A stretch of 59,846 nucleotides of DNA from Candidatus Poribacteria bacterium (GCA_022822785.1 JAJEAL010000122.1:1-59846); one strand, 5' to 3'. Shown: positions 1-9,430, counted from the first letter of the stretch. Notes: generated from the letters alone by a model not told the origin. Translations and numbers: made by a program.

Positions 1-486
1 CGCATCGCCGGTGATGACGCCGCGGTGAAGGGAATCTTCCACGCGGCGTGGCTCATATTCGACGACCGCTGGCTCAACATCCCGTCTCGCACCCTGACTC
101 CGCCAGCAGCAGAAGGTGGGCTCAATGCTGTCAACGAGGCAGAGGGTATCCAACAGATTATCAATACCATTGAAACCCTTGACGTACAGTCGGTCGGTGG
201 ACAAGTGCTCGCATACCTTAACGCTGGCTACTCCGGTGATACCTTGCTCCATGCGCTCGGTAAAGCCATCCTATGGAACGACACCGCCACTGAAATCCTC
301 CCGACGCTTCGTAGCGTGTTCGATGAGTGGAACCACTGCGCCGGGCACCCCGCCCGCAGTCAACTGCTCGTTGCACTTGCCCGCTACGCCACTGACATCC
401 GCACAAATAAGGATAGCGAATCCGCTACAACCACGGCGATGCGTTTTGCGGAAGGGCGAACAACGGTAGAGGTGTTTGAGGATTAA
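1..486 (+). CDS. C-terminal part of a Rieske-associated helical protein, cut by the window edge
   Basis: The frame is open from base 1, so the true start lies outside the window. The visible 160 or so residues align with the last part of the complete protein encoded at 590-2338: both share a RWLNI motif, an INTIET motif, FDEW, GHPAR and a closing T-A-x-RFA-x-G segment. This makes the two genes tandem paralogues on the same strand, 100 bp apart. The shared part is mostly helical with no motif that I can assign to an enzyme. Whether this copy also carries an N-terminal Rieske domain cannot be seen. The frame and homology are secure; the function is not. Confidence 0.75.
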   Translation, partial: RIAGDDAAVKGIFHAAWLIFDDRWLNIPSRTLTPPAAEGGLNAVNEAEGIQQIINTIETLDVQSVGGQVLAYLNAGYSGDTLLHALGKAILWNDTATEILPTLRSVFDEWNHCAGHPARSQLLVALARYATDIRTNKDSESATTTAMRFAEGRTTVEVFED

Positions 487-589
487 GCCACTTGCGATAT
501 AAATGCTGAATTACATTATGTCAAGTACTCACAAGCGCATGAGATTTTTTGAAAAACGGTGCAAATAGAACAACAATGGAGAATTAATC

Positions 590-2338
590 ATGTCGAACAC
601 ACCATCCAACTTTGTCAAAGTCGCTGATCTGGATGAATTGGCTGAAGGAAAGCCTAGAGCGGTTAGGGTCGAAGGGCAGAGCGTTGCCCTATTCAAGCAC
701 AACGGTAACATCTATGCTACCGATAATCAGTGTCCACACATGGGGTATCCGCTAACACGCGGGCGTGTCCGTGGTGGTGTACTTACCTGTGATTGGCACG
801 GCTGGAGTTACGATATGGGGGGCGGTGGCTGTTTCACCGGCGGTTGTGACGATCTATCGACCTTCCCCATCGAAGTCCGTGAAGACGAAATATACATTGA
901 TATTGCTGGGGGTGGAAACAAACGGGACGATGCCCACTTTCTCCTCCTTCAAGAAGGGCTATTGAGTGGCGATAATTGGACGCTCTCAAAGGCGGTTGCA
1001 ATTATGCTCGCGAGAGGGGTTTCCGAAGAAGAGGTCCTGAACCGATTGGTACGGCATGGGGGACGACACTTTGTCACCGAACTTGAGGCAGGAAATGGCG
1101 GATGGCAACTTGCCTATCTGATCAACGGTGTTAAAGTCGCCAGCCAGTACGACCCGGAAGACCGGCTCATTCCACTGATGATGGCAGCGTCAGGGGCGTC
1201 GGGACGGGCAGGTGACCGCCCGGCTGTTACTCCACTGCCTGGAGAGATTACGTGGGAGAAGTTGGAGCGATGGATTCGCGTCTTCTCTGCCGATCGCGAG
1301 TGGGAAGGCATCGAAAAGTGCCTCATCACCGCGCGGCGGCTCGGCGGACACGACGACAAAATTATTCCGTTGGCGTATGAATGCGTTGTTGAACCGTTCT
1401 TCCTAGGACATAACGAGAGCTTACTCTATATCGGTTATCTCGCTGAACTGCTTGAACAGTTCGGTTGGGAGGTCGCCGAAGAATTAGTTTGTAATCTCGC
1501 CGCCAAAATACTCGGTCGGGGGCGTGGTGCCCCGGACGAAATTCGGCGGGAGGCAATCAGCAAACTGGAATCGCTAGAGGATTTTATCGCCGATTTAGCT
1601 GCCAATCCACCGGCTCAGACGACCGATTTTGACGAGGATGCATTCGCTGCAGGTCTTGTCAGTGGGGATCTCGACGACACATTCGATACTATCACTAAGG
1701 CACTGAAAAGCGGTGTCGAGATAAACCGTATCGCTTCGACAATGGTGCTTATAGGCGCAGATCGGATGGCACGCACCCCGGCAAGTATGAGTCCGGGCTG
1801 GTGGGAATTGGGACGGGAGATTTCCCTCGCCTCGTCCCTCCGTACAACCCTGCGATTCGCCGGTTTTCAAGTCGCTGCCAAAGCGCTCTACCACGTAGCA
1901 TGGGAATTCTTCAGCAACCGCTGGCTTAACATCAGGCAGATGCCACTCAGCACATCCAGAGGCGCAACCACATCAAATGCCTCAAACGAGCAAGCAGCAA
2001 TCGATGAGGTCATCAACACCATTGAAACAGTTCAAATTCAAGAAGTTGGGCGGATGACGCGACAATATCTCAACAGTGGCTTCTCTGCTGACCGATTATT
2101 GTCCGAGCTAGGACAGTGCATCCTCAAGGACGATAACGGCTGGGATATTCTCAATACTTTACGGACTGCTTTTGATGAGTGGAAACTGTGTCAAGGACAT
2201 CCCGCGCGAACGCAGCTACTCGTTGGGCTAGCACGTTGGACGACCGATGTGCGCCAAAACACTAACAGCGATTCCGCTGCTAGAACTGCACAGCGATTCG
2301 CACGGGGTGAAACAGCGGTTGACCTATATGAACAGTAG
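590..2338 (+). CDS. Rieske [2Fe-2S] protein with a long helical C-terminal region
   Basis: A 582-residue protein. Residues 8-105 form a Rieske ferredoxin-like domain with the complete cluster ligand set: C48-x-H50 in CPHMGYPLTRG and C67-x2-H70 in CDWHGW. The spacing fits a soluble Rieske ferredoxin or the electron-transfer domain of an oxygenase. No mononuclear-iron oxygenase motif follows. Instead about 470 residues of mainly helical sequence with no recognised catalytic motif make up the rest, and its end matches the partial gene upstream. There is a GGAG ribosome binding site 9-10 nt before the ATG. A redox or iron-sensing role is an inference. The gene overlaps the next one slightly. Confidence 0.85.
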   Translation: MSNTPSNFVKVADLDELAEGKPRAVRVEGQSVALFKHNGNIYATDNQCPHMGYPLTRGRVRGGVLTCDWHGWSYDMGGGGCFTGGCDDLSTFPIEVREDEIYIDIAGGGNKRDDAHFLLLQEGLLSGDNWTLSKAVAIMLARGVSEEEVLNRLVRHGGRHFVTELEAGNGGWQLAYLINGVKVASQYDPEDRLIPLMMAASGASGRAGDRPAVTPLPGEITWEKLERWIRVFSADREWEGIEKCLITARRLGGHDDKIIPLAYECVVEPFFLGHNESLLYIGYLAELLEQFGWEVAEELVCNLAAKILGRGRGAPDEIRREAISKLESLEDFIADLAANPPAQTTDFDEDAFAAGLVSGDLDDTFDTITKALKSGVEINRIASTMVLIGADRMARTPASMSPGWWELGREISLASSLRTTLRFAGFQVAAKALYHVAWEFFSNRWLNIRQMPLSTSRGATTSNASNEQAAIDEVINTIETVQIQEVGRMTRQYLNSGFSADRLLSELGQCILKDDNGWDILNTLRTAFDEWKLCQGHPARTQLLVGLARWTTDVRQNTNSDSAARTAQRFARGETAVDLYEQ

Positions 2339-2726
2339 AGATGCTGGATTGGGATGTGCTAGCCTCTCCCGAATTTCACATTTCAGTCTGATAAAAAAAC
2401 TTACCTGTTGCCTAGTGGTGGTTGTCTTATTGCTAAGTCCTATCTCAACCGCTCACAGCATTAGTGTGAAAACTCAGGGGAAGCTAGCACTCGCGGCAAT
2501 TTTAGGCGGTGTTGCAATCCTAACGAAATATCTCGTTGGTCGTGATCAGAGGACTGTTGAGGCGTTCCATGCCAAACTTGGTCCACCGGAGCGCATCATC
2601 AGGTTTGAGCGTGGCTTTGATCGGTGGAGAATCGAATGGTATGGAACCCAAAGATATATATTCCGAAATAATGTATTGCAGAACGAACCCCTTACCACAC
2701 CGGGTGCAATCCCAAAATCGTTTTAA
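2328..2726 (+). CDS. Small exported protein of unknown function
   Basis: This 132-residue reading frame starts with an ATG that overlaps the end of the Rieske gene, which suggests translational coupling. A longer in-frame start further upstream would lie wholly inside the Rieske gene and is less likely. Residues about 18-45 form a signal-peptide-like stretch (KKLTCCLVVVVLLLSPIS followed by a small-residue cleavage region). The mature part is short, has a second moderately hydrophobic stretch, then a basic, aromatic tail with a KLGPPERIIRFERG segment that resembles small outer-membrane assembly or SmpA-like modules only loosely. No family is assigned. Confidence 0.55.
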   Translation: MNSRDAGLGCASLSRISHFSLIKKLTCCLVVVVLLLSPISTAHSISVKTQGKLALAAILGGVAILTKYLVGRDQRTVEAFHAKLGPPERIIRFERGFDRWRIEWYGTQRYIFRNNVLQNEPLTTPGAIPKSF

Positions 2727-3471
2727 GCCGTTCAAAGGTTGGATCTGGCTCTTCCCAATCTGTGTTTTTACCCTAATGCTGATTGGCTGCGGCGGCGATG
2801 AAATTTTAACTGCTCCAATACGACATACTGTCGAGATTAGCGAACTAGTCCCAACAAGTCAGACGTTAGATCCGGGGGCGACCACAACAGTTGCCGTAAC
2901 GTTTAATTATTCAGGAGATGAGGCAGATCTAATTTTTAGATGGGAGGCGAGCAGCGGACAGATTATTGGCAGCACATCAAGCGTAACCTACGTTGCATCG
3001 GACGTGCCCGGTGCACATACCATTACGCTAGAGTTGACCGACGGGTTCGCAGTGGCTGAAGAGTCTGTTACGGTTGAGGTCATTGCTCTACAGCCCCTCT
3101 TAATAGATTCTGATACCTATTGGGTGGGTCAAGGTGAAAGGCTTGTATTGAAATATCAGGTGAGTGTCGTGCGGATTTTGCATCAACCGGTGTTACTGCG
3201 ATATAGTATCCTGCAAGATGAAGCTGAGGTTGGCGCCTTTCTGAGCCTTGAGGTCAATGGAAATTTGCTTGTTAGAGAAGCGGCGATTGGGGAAGTGCAA
3301 CCTATTGAGAGCGGGCCCATCGTTGGAGAGGTCGATGTTTCAGGGATTATCACGGGACCGGCAACGTATGAGATAACAGTGACTCTATTTGTTCTGAACC
3401 CTGTTGAGCGTGGGTGGCTATTACAAAAGGCGGAGGTAATCGGTGTAGAGGGGTCATCCGTTCGGTTGTAG
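2704..3471 (+). CDS. Putative lipoprotein with an Ig/PKD-like domain
   Basis: The sequence carries a lipoprotein signal: a short basic n-region, a hydrophobic core and the lipobox LIGC followed by GG. I chose the GTG at 2704 because it gives a normal-length signal peptide (13-residue n-region). ATG codons at 2641 and 2671 are also in frame but would add an unusually long n-region. The mature part has a beta-rich domain with the pattern of PKD/Ig-like folds (V-T-F-x-Y, T-L-E-L-T-D-G) and a second beta-rich half. It overlaps the previous small gene by about 23 bp. Likely anchored on the outside of the cell; function unknown. Confidence 0.6.
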   Translation: MQSQNRFKPFKGWIWLFPICVFTLMLIGCGGDEILTAPIRHTVEISELVPTSQTLDPGATTTVAVTFNYSGDEADLIFRWEASSGQIIGSTSSVTYVASDVPGAHTITLELTDGFAVAEESVTVEVIALQPLLIDSDTYWVGQGERLVLKYQVSVVRILHQPVLLRYSILQDEAEVGAFLSLEVNGNLLVREAAIGEVQPIESGPIVGEVDVSGIITGPATYEITVTLFVLNPVERGWLLQKAEVIGVEGSSVRL

Positions 3472-3604
3472 TAATAAGTAATATCACCACACTGTTTTGG
3501 GCGGGTACAAAACTGGGCCCTACACTAGATTGCTTCACGGCAGCCCCAGCACTTTCACTGAACCGTATGCCTCCCGGCCGTCGGCGACAGCGAAAGCCTG
3601 TCTA

Positions 3605-3774
3605 GGGCGTGTTGACATTTTGTTTTTGCTGTCGCCAGAAACCCTCAAATCACTGGAAAAGATGCCAGAAACCGAGTTTTTTCTTCAAAACTCGGTTTCT
3701 TGTCTGGGGTGTTACGTCAGTGAACCGATTTATGTCTCTCTATTATCTGGTTGCAATGAAATGTCAACAGAACC
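3605..3774. mobile_element. 170-bp MITE, copy A
   Basis: This 170-bp segment recurs almost identically at 17196-17365 (two mismatches seen by eye). Both copies are flanked by TA on each side, as expected of a TA target duplication. The ends are imperfect inverted repeats: GGGCGTGTTGACATTT at the left and, read inward from the right, GGTTCTGTTGACATTT. In the middle lies a perfect 14-bp hairpin stem AGAAACCGAGTTTT with a 6-nt loop. There is no coding sequence, so it must be moved in trans by an IS of the TA-targeting kind (IS630/Tc1 or IS5-IS427 type ends are the closest that I know). It sits in the 412-bp gap between the lipoprotein and lactonase genes; I see nothing else in that gap. Confidence 0.8.
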
Positions 3775-3883
3775 TAATTTCGTCGAGAGAAAAACGATGG
3801 GTGATTAGCGGAGTGGGGTCAAGTTTACCGGTGGCCATCAGGTTCAACTTATCAACATAGTGCCAGGACCAACGAGGAACACC

Positions 3884-4915
3884 ATGGATTCAACGCAATC
3901 GAATCTTTATGTATACGTTTCCATCGCAGGTGAGAACAAAATTTCCATCTTCAAGATGTCGGCTGATACAGCAGTACTCACTCCCCACGGGGAGGTTGCG
4001 GTCTACAGTCCGCCTAGCATACTCACTGTCCATCCGACGCGAGATGTCCTGTACGCTGCAATTCGAGCCACGGGAGACATTATAAGTTTCCGGGTTGACC
4101 GAAGCACGGGTCAACTTGAATTGATGGATACGCGGGGAACAGGGTGGGAGGATCCAGCGTACCTTGAGATAGATAAGACAGGCAACTTTTTGATAATTCC
4201 CTACTACGTTCCAGGTAAAGTAACGGTCTATCCCCTTTTTCACAATGGGACGCTTCAAAGCGAACCGAGTGATACACACTCTACTGGTGAACACGCACAT
4301 GGAGTCGCTATCGATCTGTCAAACAGTGCTGTATTTGTGTCCCACACCTGTCCTACCAATTCGATCTTTCAATTCCAGTTTGACGCCAGTGCTGGAACCC
4401 TCTCCTCCAACGCCACCCCTCAAGTTTTACCTGAAGGTGAAGATGGTCCACGCCACATCTGCTTCCATCCGAGCCAACCCTTCGTCTACGCAGATAACGA
4501 ACAGGGAAGCAGCGTAACGGCCTATAAATTCAACGCCTCAGATGGTACTCTCAGTGCCTTCCAAACGCTCTCCACGCTACCCGAACGTTACGATGGCAGC
4601 AACTCCTGCGCTCGTTTGGAGATGCACCCGTCCGGAAAATTTTTGTACGCTGCGAATCGTGGGCACGATAGCATTGCCGGCTACGCTGTCAATCCCGACG
4701 GCTCATTAAACTCCATCGGCTACTTCCCGACAGAAAAGACCCCACGCTCCTTCAGGATTGATCCGAATGGCACATTTATGATTAGTGCGGGTCAGTCTTC
4801 CGACCGGCTGATATCATACCGCATCGACAAAGATGGGGGGTATCTCTACCCGTTGGATACTTACGATGTGGGCAAGGAGCCGTGGTGGGTGCTTATCGTG
4901 AAAGGAACGGGTTAG
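3884..4915 (+). CDS. Lactonase, seven-bladed beta-propeller family
   Basis: A 343-residue protein with repeated propeller-blade signatures: LYVYVSIAGENKIS at the N-terminus, then several copies of a HPT/HPS-x3-LYA pattern (VHPTRDVLYAAI, FHPSQPFVYADNE, MHPSGKFLYAANRG) and paired G-T-L or G-S-L turns. This is the pattern of the YbhE/6-phosphogluconolactonase family (PF10282). Members hydrolyse 6-phosphogluconolactone or other cyclic esters; which substrate applies here is not shown. The ATG at 3884 has GAGGA upstream at good spacing and is preferred over the GTG at 3860. No signal peptide is visible, so it is probably cytoplasmic. The gene is convergent with the PfkB gene. Confidence 0.85.
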   Translation: MDSTQSNLYVYVSIAGENKISIFKMSADTAVLTPHGEVAVYSPPSILTVHPTRDVLYAAIRATGDIISFRVDRSTGQLELMDTRGTGWEDPAYLEIDKTGNFLIIPYYVPGKVTVYPLFHNGTLQSEPSDTHSTGEHAHGVAIDLSNSAVFVSHTCPTNSIFQFQFDASAGTLSSNATPQVLPEGEDGPRHICFHPSQPFVYADNEQGSSVTAYKFNASDGTLSAFQTLSTLPERYDGSNSCARLEMHPSGKFLYAANRGHDSIAGYAVNPDGSLNSIGYFPTEKTPRSFRIDPNGTFMISAGQSSDRLISYRIDKDGGYLYPLDTYDVGKEPWWVLIVKGTG

Positions 4916-4965
4916 CCGGCAAATCGTTTGTTACTATAGCGAGGGATAATGTAGGGGGCGCAGGG

Positions 4966-5871
4966 TCAAAAGAGGGCTGCCTCGCATAACTGGTGATAGC
5001 GGGCCTCGATTTCAGATCGCGTCAGGCGACGTTGTCGGTTCAAACTGAAATCCTCAACGTTGAAGGACGCGACCACTGTTCCATAGATAATCGCTTTGCG
5101 GATTGCTGACTCTGAAGTTTCTCCGCCAGCCGCGAGGTGCCCCAAAAACCCGCCGGCGAAGCTATCCCCCGCGCCTGTTGGGTCAGATACTGATTCCAAC
5201 GGATAGGCAGGCGCAGCAAAGAACGTGGAATCGGTCAAAGTAATTGCCCCGTGCTCCCCTTTTTTAATCACGACCCGATTTGGACCGTAGGTCAGAATCT
5301 GTCTTCCAGCGCGGATTAGATTGCTCTCGCCTGTCAAAAGGCGCGCTTCCCCATCATTCAAGATCAAGATGTCTACTCCATCCAGCGTTTGCATCAGTGC
5401 GTCAAGGCTGTTATTAATCCATAGATTCATCGTATCGCATACGATTAATCTCGGAGCAGTCGCCTGCCGAAGCACACTCAGTTGTAGGTCGGGGTTAATA
5501 TTGGCCAAGAAAAGGTAGGGGGTATCTCTGTATGTCTCTGGCAATTTGGGATCGAAATCGCCGTACACATTCAGGTCTGTAAAGAGTGTGGTTGCAGCGT
5601 TTAGGTCGCTAGTGTAGTCGCCCCCCCAACGGAAGGTCTTCCCACCTTGAATCTGTTCTAAACCTTGAAGTTCAATCCCTCGTGCTTCTAGGAAGTCGAG
5701 ATGTTCTTGGGGAAAATCATCGCCGACAACAGCGACTAGCCGGATAGAATCATAGAAGAAGCTCGCCGCGGTGGAGAAATAGATGGCGGACCCGCCCAGC
5801 GCATTTTCGACTTGGCCGGCGTGGGTCTTAACATCGTCCAATCCAACGGACCCGACGACTAAAATACTCAT
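4966..5871 (-). CDS. PfkB-family carbohydrate/nucleoside kinase
   Basis: A 301-residue ribokinase-fold kinase. The N-terminal GSVGLDDVKT and a GGSAIYFS glycine-rich segment match PfkB signature 1. The C-terminal DPTGAGDSFAGGFLGHLA is the classic signature 2 with the catalytic Asp of GAGD. The gene is the last member of a minus-strand train with metK, ahcY and a small membrane protein. AhcY makes adenosine, so an adenosine kinase role that recycles it to AMP is attractive. This comes from context only; a sugar kinase is equally allowed by the motifs. GAGG lies before the ATG. Confidence 0.85.
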   Translation of the reverse strand: MSILVVGSVGLDDVKTHAGQVENALGGSAIYFSTAASFFYDSIRLVAVVGDDFPQEHLDFLEARGIELQGLEQIQGGKTFRWGGDYTSDLNAATTLFTDLNVYGDFDPKLPETYRDTPYLFLANINPDLQLSVLRQATAPRLIVCDTMNLWINNSLDALMQTLDGVDILILNDGEARLLTGESNLIRAGRQILTYGPNRVVIKKGEHGAITLTDSTFFAAPAYPLESVSDPTGAGDSFAGGFLGHLAAGGETSESAIRKAIIYGTVVASFNVEDFSLNRQRRLTRSEIEARYHQLCEAALF

Positions 5872-5926
5872 GGATTAGCCTCGCAACTATATCTGATGAA
5901 AGCTAGGATCATATGCGAAAGTGGAT

Positions 5927-6163
5927 TTAGAAAGGAAAGGGCCCCTGACGGTTTTTGTTTTCACGTAGGGCGGCGATGACGCGCCGCACACGACGAACGA
6001 GGATAGCAACTAACACAACTACTAACACAAATTGTAGTATCTGATACAGGCGGAGCATCCCGTCAGACAATTGCGATGGATCGGATTTGAACATCCAGAT
6101 TGGTACAAGTAAAATCGCTGACACAAGCAAAATGATACTTTCCCAGAGGTCTGAATTTTTCAT
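5927..6163 (-). CDS. Small membrane protein, two hydrophobic segments
   Basis: A 78-residue protein with a hydrophobic segment near the N-terminus (IILLVSAILLVPIWMF), a short polar linker (SDPSQLSDG), a second one (ILQFVLVVVLVAILV) and a basic, positively charged tail (RRVRRVIAALRENKNRQ). The charge pattern suggests two transmembrane helices with both ends inside. I start at the ATG 6163, which follows an AAAGGGTGG ribosome binding site, rather than a longer form reaching into ahcY. It lies 17 bp after ahcY and 55 bp before the kinase. No family is recognised. Confidence 0.65.
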   Translation of the reverse strand: MKNSDLWESIILLVSAILLVPIWMFKSDPSQLSDGMLRLYQILQFVLVVVLVAILVRRVRRVIAALRENKNRQGPFPF

Positions 6164-6180
6164 AAGCCACCCTTTTTCTG

Positions 6181-7443
6181 TTAAGTTCCCATCGTCCAAG
6201 AATTGAGATAGGTCTGCTGCTCTTCTGTTAACTTATCAATTGCAACGCCGAGGGCATGTAGCTTCAATTTTGCGATAGACGCATCCAATTCCTCCGGCAC
6301 GTCATATACGCGGTTTTCCATCTCCTCATGGTTTTTAACAACATATTCTGCAGATAGTGCCTGATTTGCAAAGCTCATATCCATAACGCTAGCGGGGTGG
6401 CCCTCCGCCGAAGCAAGATTTATAAGCCTTCCCTCGCCCAGAAGGTAGAGCTTGCGTCCATCTTTTAGCGAATATTCCTCGACCAATGACCGTGTTGTTA
6501 TCACTTCAGTGCTTAAATCTTTGAGATCCGGGATGTTGATCTCGACATTGAAATGCCCAGAATTACAAATAATCGCGCCATCCTTCATCGCTTCAAAGTG
6601 TTCACGCCGCAACACATGAATATTGCCCGTCAGTGTAACAACGAGATCGGCTTCGGCGACGGCTTCGATCATGGGCAAAACGCGGAAGCCGTCCATCACT
6701 GCTTCCAATGCATTCAAGGGGTCAACCTCTGTGACGATGACATTTGCGCCTAAGCCGCGCGCCCGATCCGCAAAACCGCGGCCACACCAGCCGTAACCCG
6801 CGACAGCGACTGTAGTGCCAGCGATAAGCAAGTTGGTTGCGCGAATGATGCCGTCTAGTGTGCTTTGTCCTGTCCCGTAGCGATTATCAAAGAAATGTTT
6901 GGTCTTGGCATCGTTTACGGCGACAATTGGATACCTGAGAACTCCTTCGGCAGCCATACTCTTGAGACGGATTACCCCGGTGGTCGTCTCCTCCGTTCCC
7001 GCGATGACGCTCTCTACGTACGCAGGATTTGCATCTTCTGCATGTAGACGAGAAACCAAATCTGCTCCATCGTCCATAGTGATTGCGGGCTTAAAGTTGA
7101 CCGCTTCATCGATGTGCTGGTAGTAGGTTTCGGTGTCCTCTCCCTTGATTGCAAAAACGGGGATACCTTCATGGCTTACAAGCGACGCAGCAACGTCGTC
7201 TTGAGTACTCAACGGGTTAGAAGCACATAGGAGTACGTCGGCACCACCAGCTTTCAGTGCTCGGGCTAAGTTTGCTGTTTCTGTGGTAACATGCAAACAT
7301 GCGGAAATCCGGGCTCCTTCTAGGGGACGTTCCTTTTCAAATCGTTGGCGAATCAAACGCAGGACAGGCATGAAACGGTCCGCCCAGTCAATTCGCCGCT
7401 TTCCATCATCTGCGAGTTCTTGATCTTTTATATCGTGATTCAT
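6181..7443 (-). CDS. ahcY: Adenosylhomocysteinase
   Basis: S-adenosyl-L-homocysteine hydrolase, 420 residues, which splits AdoHcy into adenosine and homocysteine and so relieves product inhibition of methyltransferases. Visible marks include [11 protein letters not shown] near the N-terminus, the NAD-binding [19 protein letters not shown] loop and the C-terminal [10 protein letters not shown]. The length fits the shorter bacterial/archaeal form without the roughly 40-residue insert. Starting at 7443 gives an AAGGAG ribosome binding site 6 nt upstream; a longer frame to 7506 would overlap metK and lacks support. It follows metK by 11 bp, so both are surely cotranscribed. Confidence 0.97.
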   Translation of the reverse strand: MNHDIKDQELADDGKRRIDWADRFMPVLRLIRQRFEKERPLEGARISACLHVTTETANLARALKAGGADVLLCASNPLSTQDDVAASLVSHEGIPVFAIKGEDTETYYQHIDEAVNFKPAITMDDGADLVSRLHAEDANPAYVESVIAGTEETTTGVIRLKSMAAEGVLRYPIVAVNDAKTKHFFDNRYGTGQSTLDGIIRATNLLIAGTTVAVAGYGWCGRGFADRARGLGANVIVTEVDPLNALEAVMDGFRVLPMIEAVAEADLVVTLTGNIHVLRREHFEAMKDGAIICNSGHFNVEINIPDLKDLSTEVITTRSLVEEYSLKDGRKLYLLGEGRLINLASAEGHPASVMDMSFANQALSAEYVVKNHEEMENRVYDVPEELDASIAKLKLHALGVAIDKLTEEQQTYLNSWTMGT

Positions 7444-7454
7444 AATTTCTCCTT

Positions 7455-8615
7455 CTACACACCTGCCTCTGATTTCAACACATCTACGTGGTCTGTCAAT
7501 TCCCATGTGAAGCCAGGCTCTTCGCGTCCGAAATGCCCATAGGCTGCCGTTGCCGAATAAATCGGGTTGCGGAGCTCAAGACGGTCAATAATCCCGGCTG
7601 GTGTCAAATCGAAATGTTTTTTCACAAGCTGCGTTAGTTTCTCGTCAGGGATTGTACCTGTACCGAAAGTTTCGAGCATGATTGAAATCGGTTCAACGAC
7701 GCCGATGGCGTAGGAGATTTGCACTTCGCACTGGTCCGCTAAACCGGCGGCAACGATATTTTTTGCAGCGTGTCTAGCTGCATACGCCGCGCTTCGATCT
7801 ACTTTCGTTGGATCTTTACCAGAAAACGCGCCCCCACCGTGTCGGCCCATACCTCCATAAGTATCGGCAATAATCTTTCGCCCCGTTAATCCACAATCAC
7901 CTTGAGGGCCCCCAACAACAAAACGTCCCGTTGGATTGACATGGTAGGTAATGTCAGATAGATTTGCATCTCGGCCGAGCGCTTTAGAAATGATCGGTTT
8001 GATAACTTCTTCGATGACAGCTTCTCTTAGCTCCTCGTTTGTGACTTCTGGGGCATGTTGAGTGGAAATCACCACAGTATTAACGCCTACCGGTTGTCCA
8101 TCAACGTATTCAACAGTTACCTGCGATTTTCCGTCGGGCCGAAGAAAGTCTAATATACCCTCTTTCCGTACCTGTGCAAGCCGGCGTGTCAATCTATGTG
8201 CCAATATAATCGGCATTGGCATTAGCTCCGGTGTCTCGCGGCAAGCATAACCGAACATCATTCCTTGATCTCCCGCCCCGAGTCGATCTACTCCCATCGC
8301 AATATCAGGTGATTGCTCATCAATTGCAGTTAGCAGTGCACTGTGCTCATAGTCAAAGCCATAGGTTGCCTTCGTGTAACCGACCCGCTGGATAGTCTTA
8401 CGCACTAAGGCGGGTATATCAATGAAATTGGCACTAGTTGTCATTTCACCGGTGATAAGCGCGAGCCCTGTGGTTACCAATGTTTCGCAGGCAACCCGCC
8501 CCATCGGATCTTCTTGCATCACCGCATCAAGCACAGCATCAGAAATTTGATCTGCAAGTTTGTCGGGGTGTCCTTCAGTTACGGATTCAGATGTAAATAC
8601 ATAGTTTTGAGCCAA
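7455..8615 (-). CDS. metK: S-adenosylmethionine synthetase
   Basis: Methionine adenosyltransferase, 386 residues, normal length. It makes S-adenosylmethionine from methionine and ATP. The N-terminal [20 protein letters not shown] carries the ATP-binding His-Pro-Asp-Lys. [12 protein letters not shown] is family signature 1 and [19 protein letters not shown] contains the P-loop-like signature 2. The start codon is TTG, preceded by AGGAG at 8 nt; no better ATG is near. It is the first gene of the metK-ahcY operon. No SAM riboswitch pattern was found in the 815 bp upstream, although that region is rich in hairpins. Confidence 0.97.
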   Translation of the reverse strand: MAQNYVFTSESVTEGHPDKLADQISDAVLDAVMQEDPMGRVACETLVTTGLALITGEMTTSANFIDIPALVRKTIQRVGYTKATYGFDYEHSALLTAIDEQSPDIAMGVDRLGAGDQGMMFGYACRETPELMPMPIILAHRLTRRLAQVRKEGILDFLRPDGKSQVTVEYVDGQPVGVNTVVISTQHAPEVTNEELREAVIEEVIKPIISKALGRDANLSDITYHVNPTGRFVVGGPQGDCGLTGRKIIADTYGGMGRHGGGAFSGKDPTKVDRSAAYAARHAAKNIVAAGLADQCEVQISYAIGVVEPISIMLETFGTGTIPDEKLTQLVKKHFDLTPAGIIDRLELRNPIYSATAAYGHFGREEPGFTWELTDHVDVLKSEAGV

Positions 8616-9228
8616 TTGAGTACTCCTGGTTAAATTCTGTTATGGACTGAAAAAGGGATATATTAGAACTACGATTCAATCTACTAGTGTGCACAGAAAG
8701 CTTATCCTAAATCCGCTGAACGGGAGCTTATCGCTGCATGAGAAAACCTCCACGAGACCTGTTTTTGAGCAGCGTCAAGGTTTTAGGAACCGATTCGCTT
8801 TGATGTTGGAGATATGCGTTCCTTTTCCAGATCCGAGGTCATATACCACTCCCATTAGTTAGAATGGGTTTCCCGCGTTTCCATCAATAGTCGTGCGAGC
8901 GGCAGCCCGCCAAGTCAGTGCTGATAACCTTACTCCTTCTAACCTAGACCACAAGCACCCCTGCGCGCGGTCTGATAAGTGGTAGGTATCGATATACCAC
9001 ACTATAGTGAAGCGATGAAAATCTCGTATCGCTAGAGCCAGAAGTTATTTCCAAACACAAGGGCATAGCCAACCACGCATTAACCATCTTGGTCTGTTGG
9101 ACAGAAAACGCATGAAGTTTCTCGAAAGGCTTTAAGCAACAGGGAAAGGATGGCGGCAGGGAATTGGATGCCTTTACAGGAAATATTGTGCTATCACGTA
9201 ACCCATAAACAGCGCGATGTCAGCTGAA

Positions 9229-9287
9229 GCCGGGCGTGAGAAGTGAGGTGTAACAGTAGCCTATCACACCTTATTTCTCATGCCGGC
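9229..9287. repeat. Long hairpin in the rpsA-metK gap
   Basis: Bases 9229-9251 pair with 9266-9287. The core is 14 consecutive pairs (two of them G-T), and after one bulged G eight further pairs close the base of the stem, beginning with GCCGG against CCGGC. The loop is 14 nt. Such a stem is far longer than most intrinsic terminators and has no T-run next to it, so it may be part of a folded RNA or the end of a decayed element. Confidence 0.6.
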
Positions 9288-9309
9288 AGTAGATGGAAGC
9301 CATCAAAGA

Positions 9310-9326
9310 AACCTTCTCTGAAGGTT
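9310..9326 (-). terminator. Probable rho-independent terminator of rpsA
   Basis: On the minus strand a perfect 7-bp stem AACCTTC/GAAGGTT with an AGA loop is followed at once by TCTTTG, a modest T-rich tail. It lies about 105 bp beyond the rpsA stop codon. The stem is short and the T-run is interrupted, so strength is uncertain. Confidence 0.45.
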
Positions 9327-9430
9327 AAGTGGCAGCAAATTTGGTTTGCAACGAGATTAAACTGTGCGATACCAGATGTGTGAATCGGTCAAGAACGGAG
9401 AGAGAGTTTACCTATATCAACACTTACCTA

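Larger units (their letters stand above)
8616..9430. other. 815-bp non-coding region between rpsA and metK
   Basis: Both neighbours are on the minus strand, so this is the rpsA downstream and metK upstream region. No frame on either strand has both length and a ribosome binding site. It contains a probable terminator hairpin near rpsA, a long imperfect hairpin at 9229-9287, and several shorter palindromes, for example TGGTAGGTATCGATATACCA near 8980-9000. The conserved cores of SAM riboswitches, RNase P RNA, SRP RNA and tmRNA were looked for by eye and not found. It could encode a structured RNA or be a decayed element; I cannot name it. Confidence 0.5.

Noticed and set aside
8616-8830. SAM riboswitch upstream of metK
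   Set aside because: Two GATAAGCT-like words (minus strand) are present, but no GGTGGAGGGA or GATGAAACC-type core could be found.
9060-9230. Minus-strand frame in the rpsA-metK gap that could be a TnpB tail
   Set aside because: Only an 11-base match and a weak similarity after it; no zinc ribbon or RuvC motif, so not listed as a feature.
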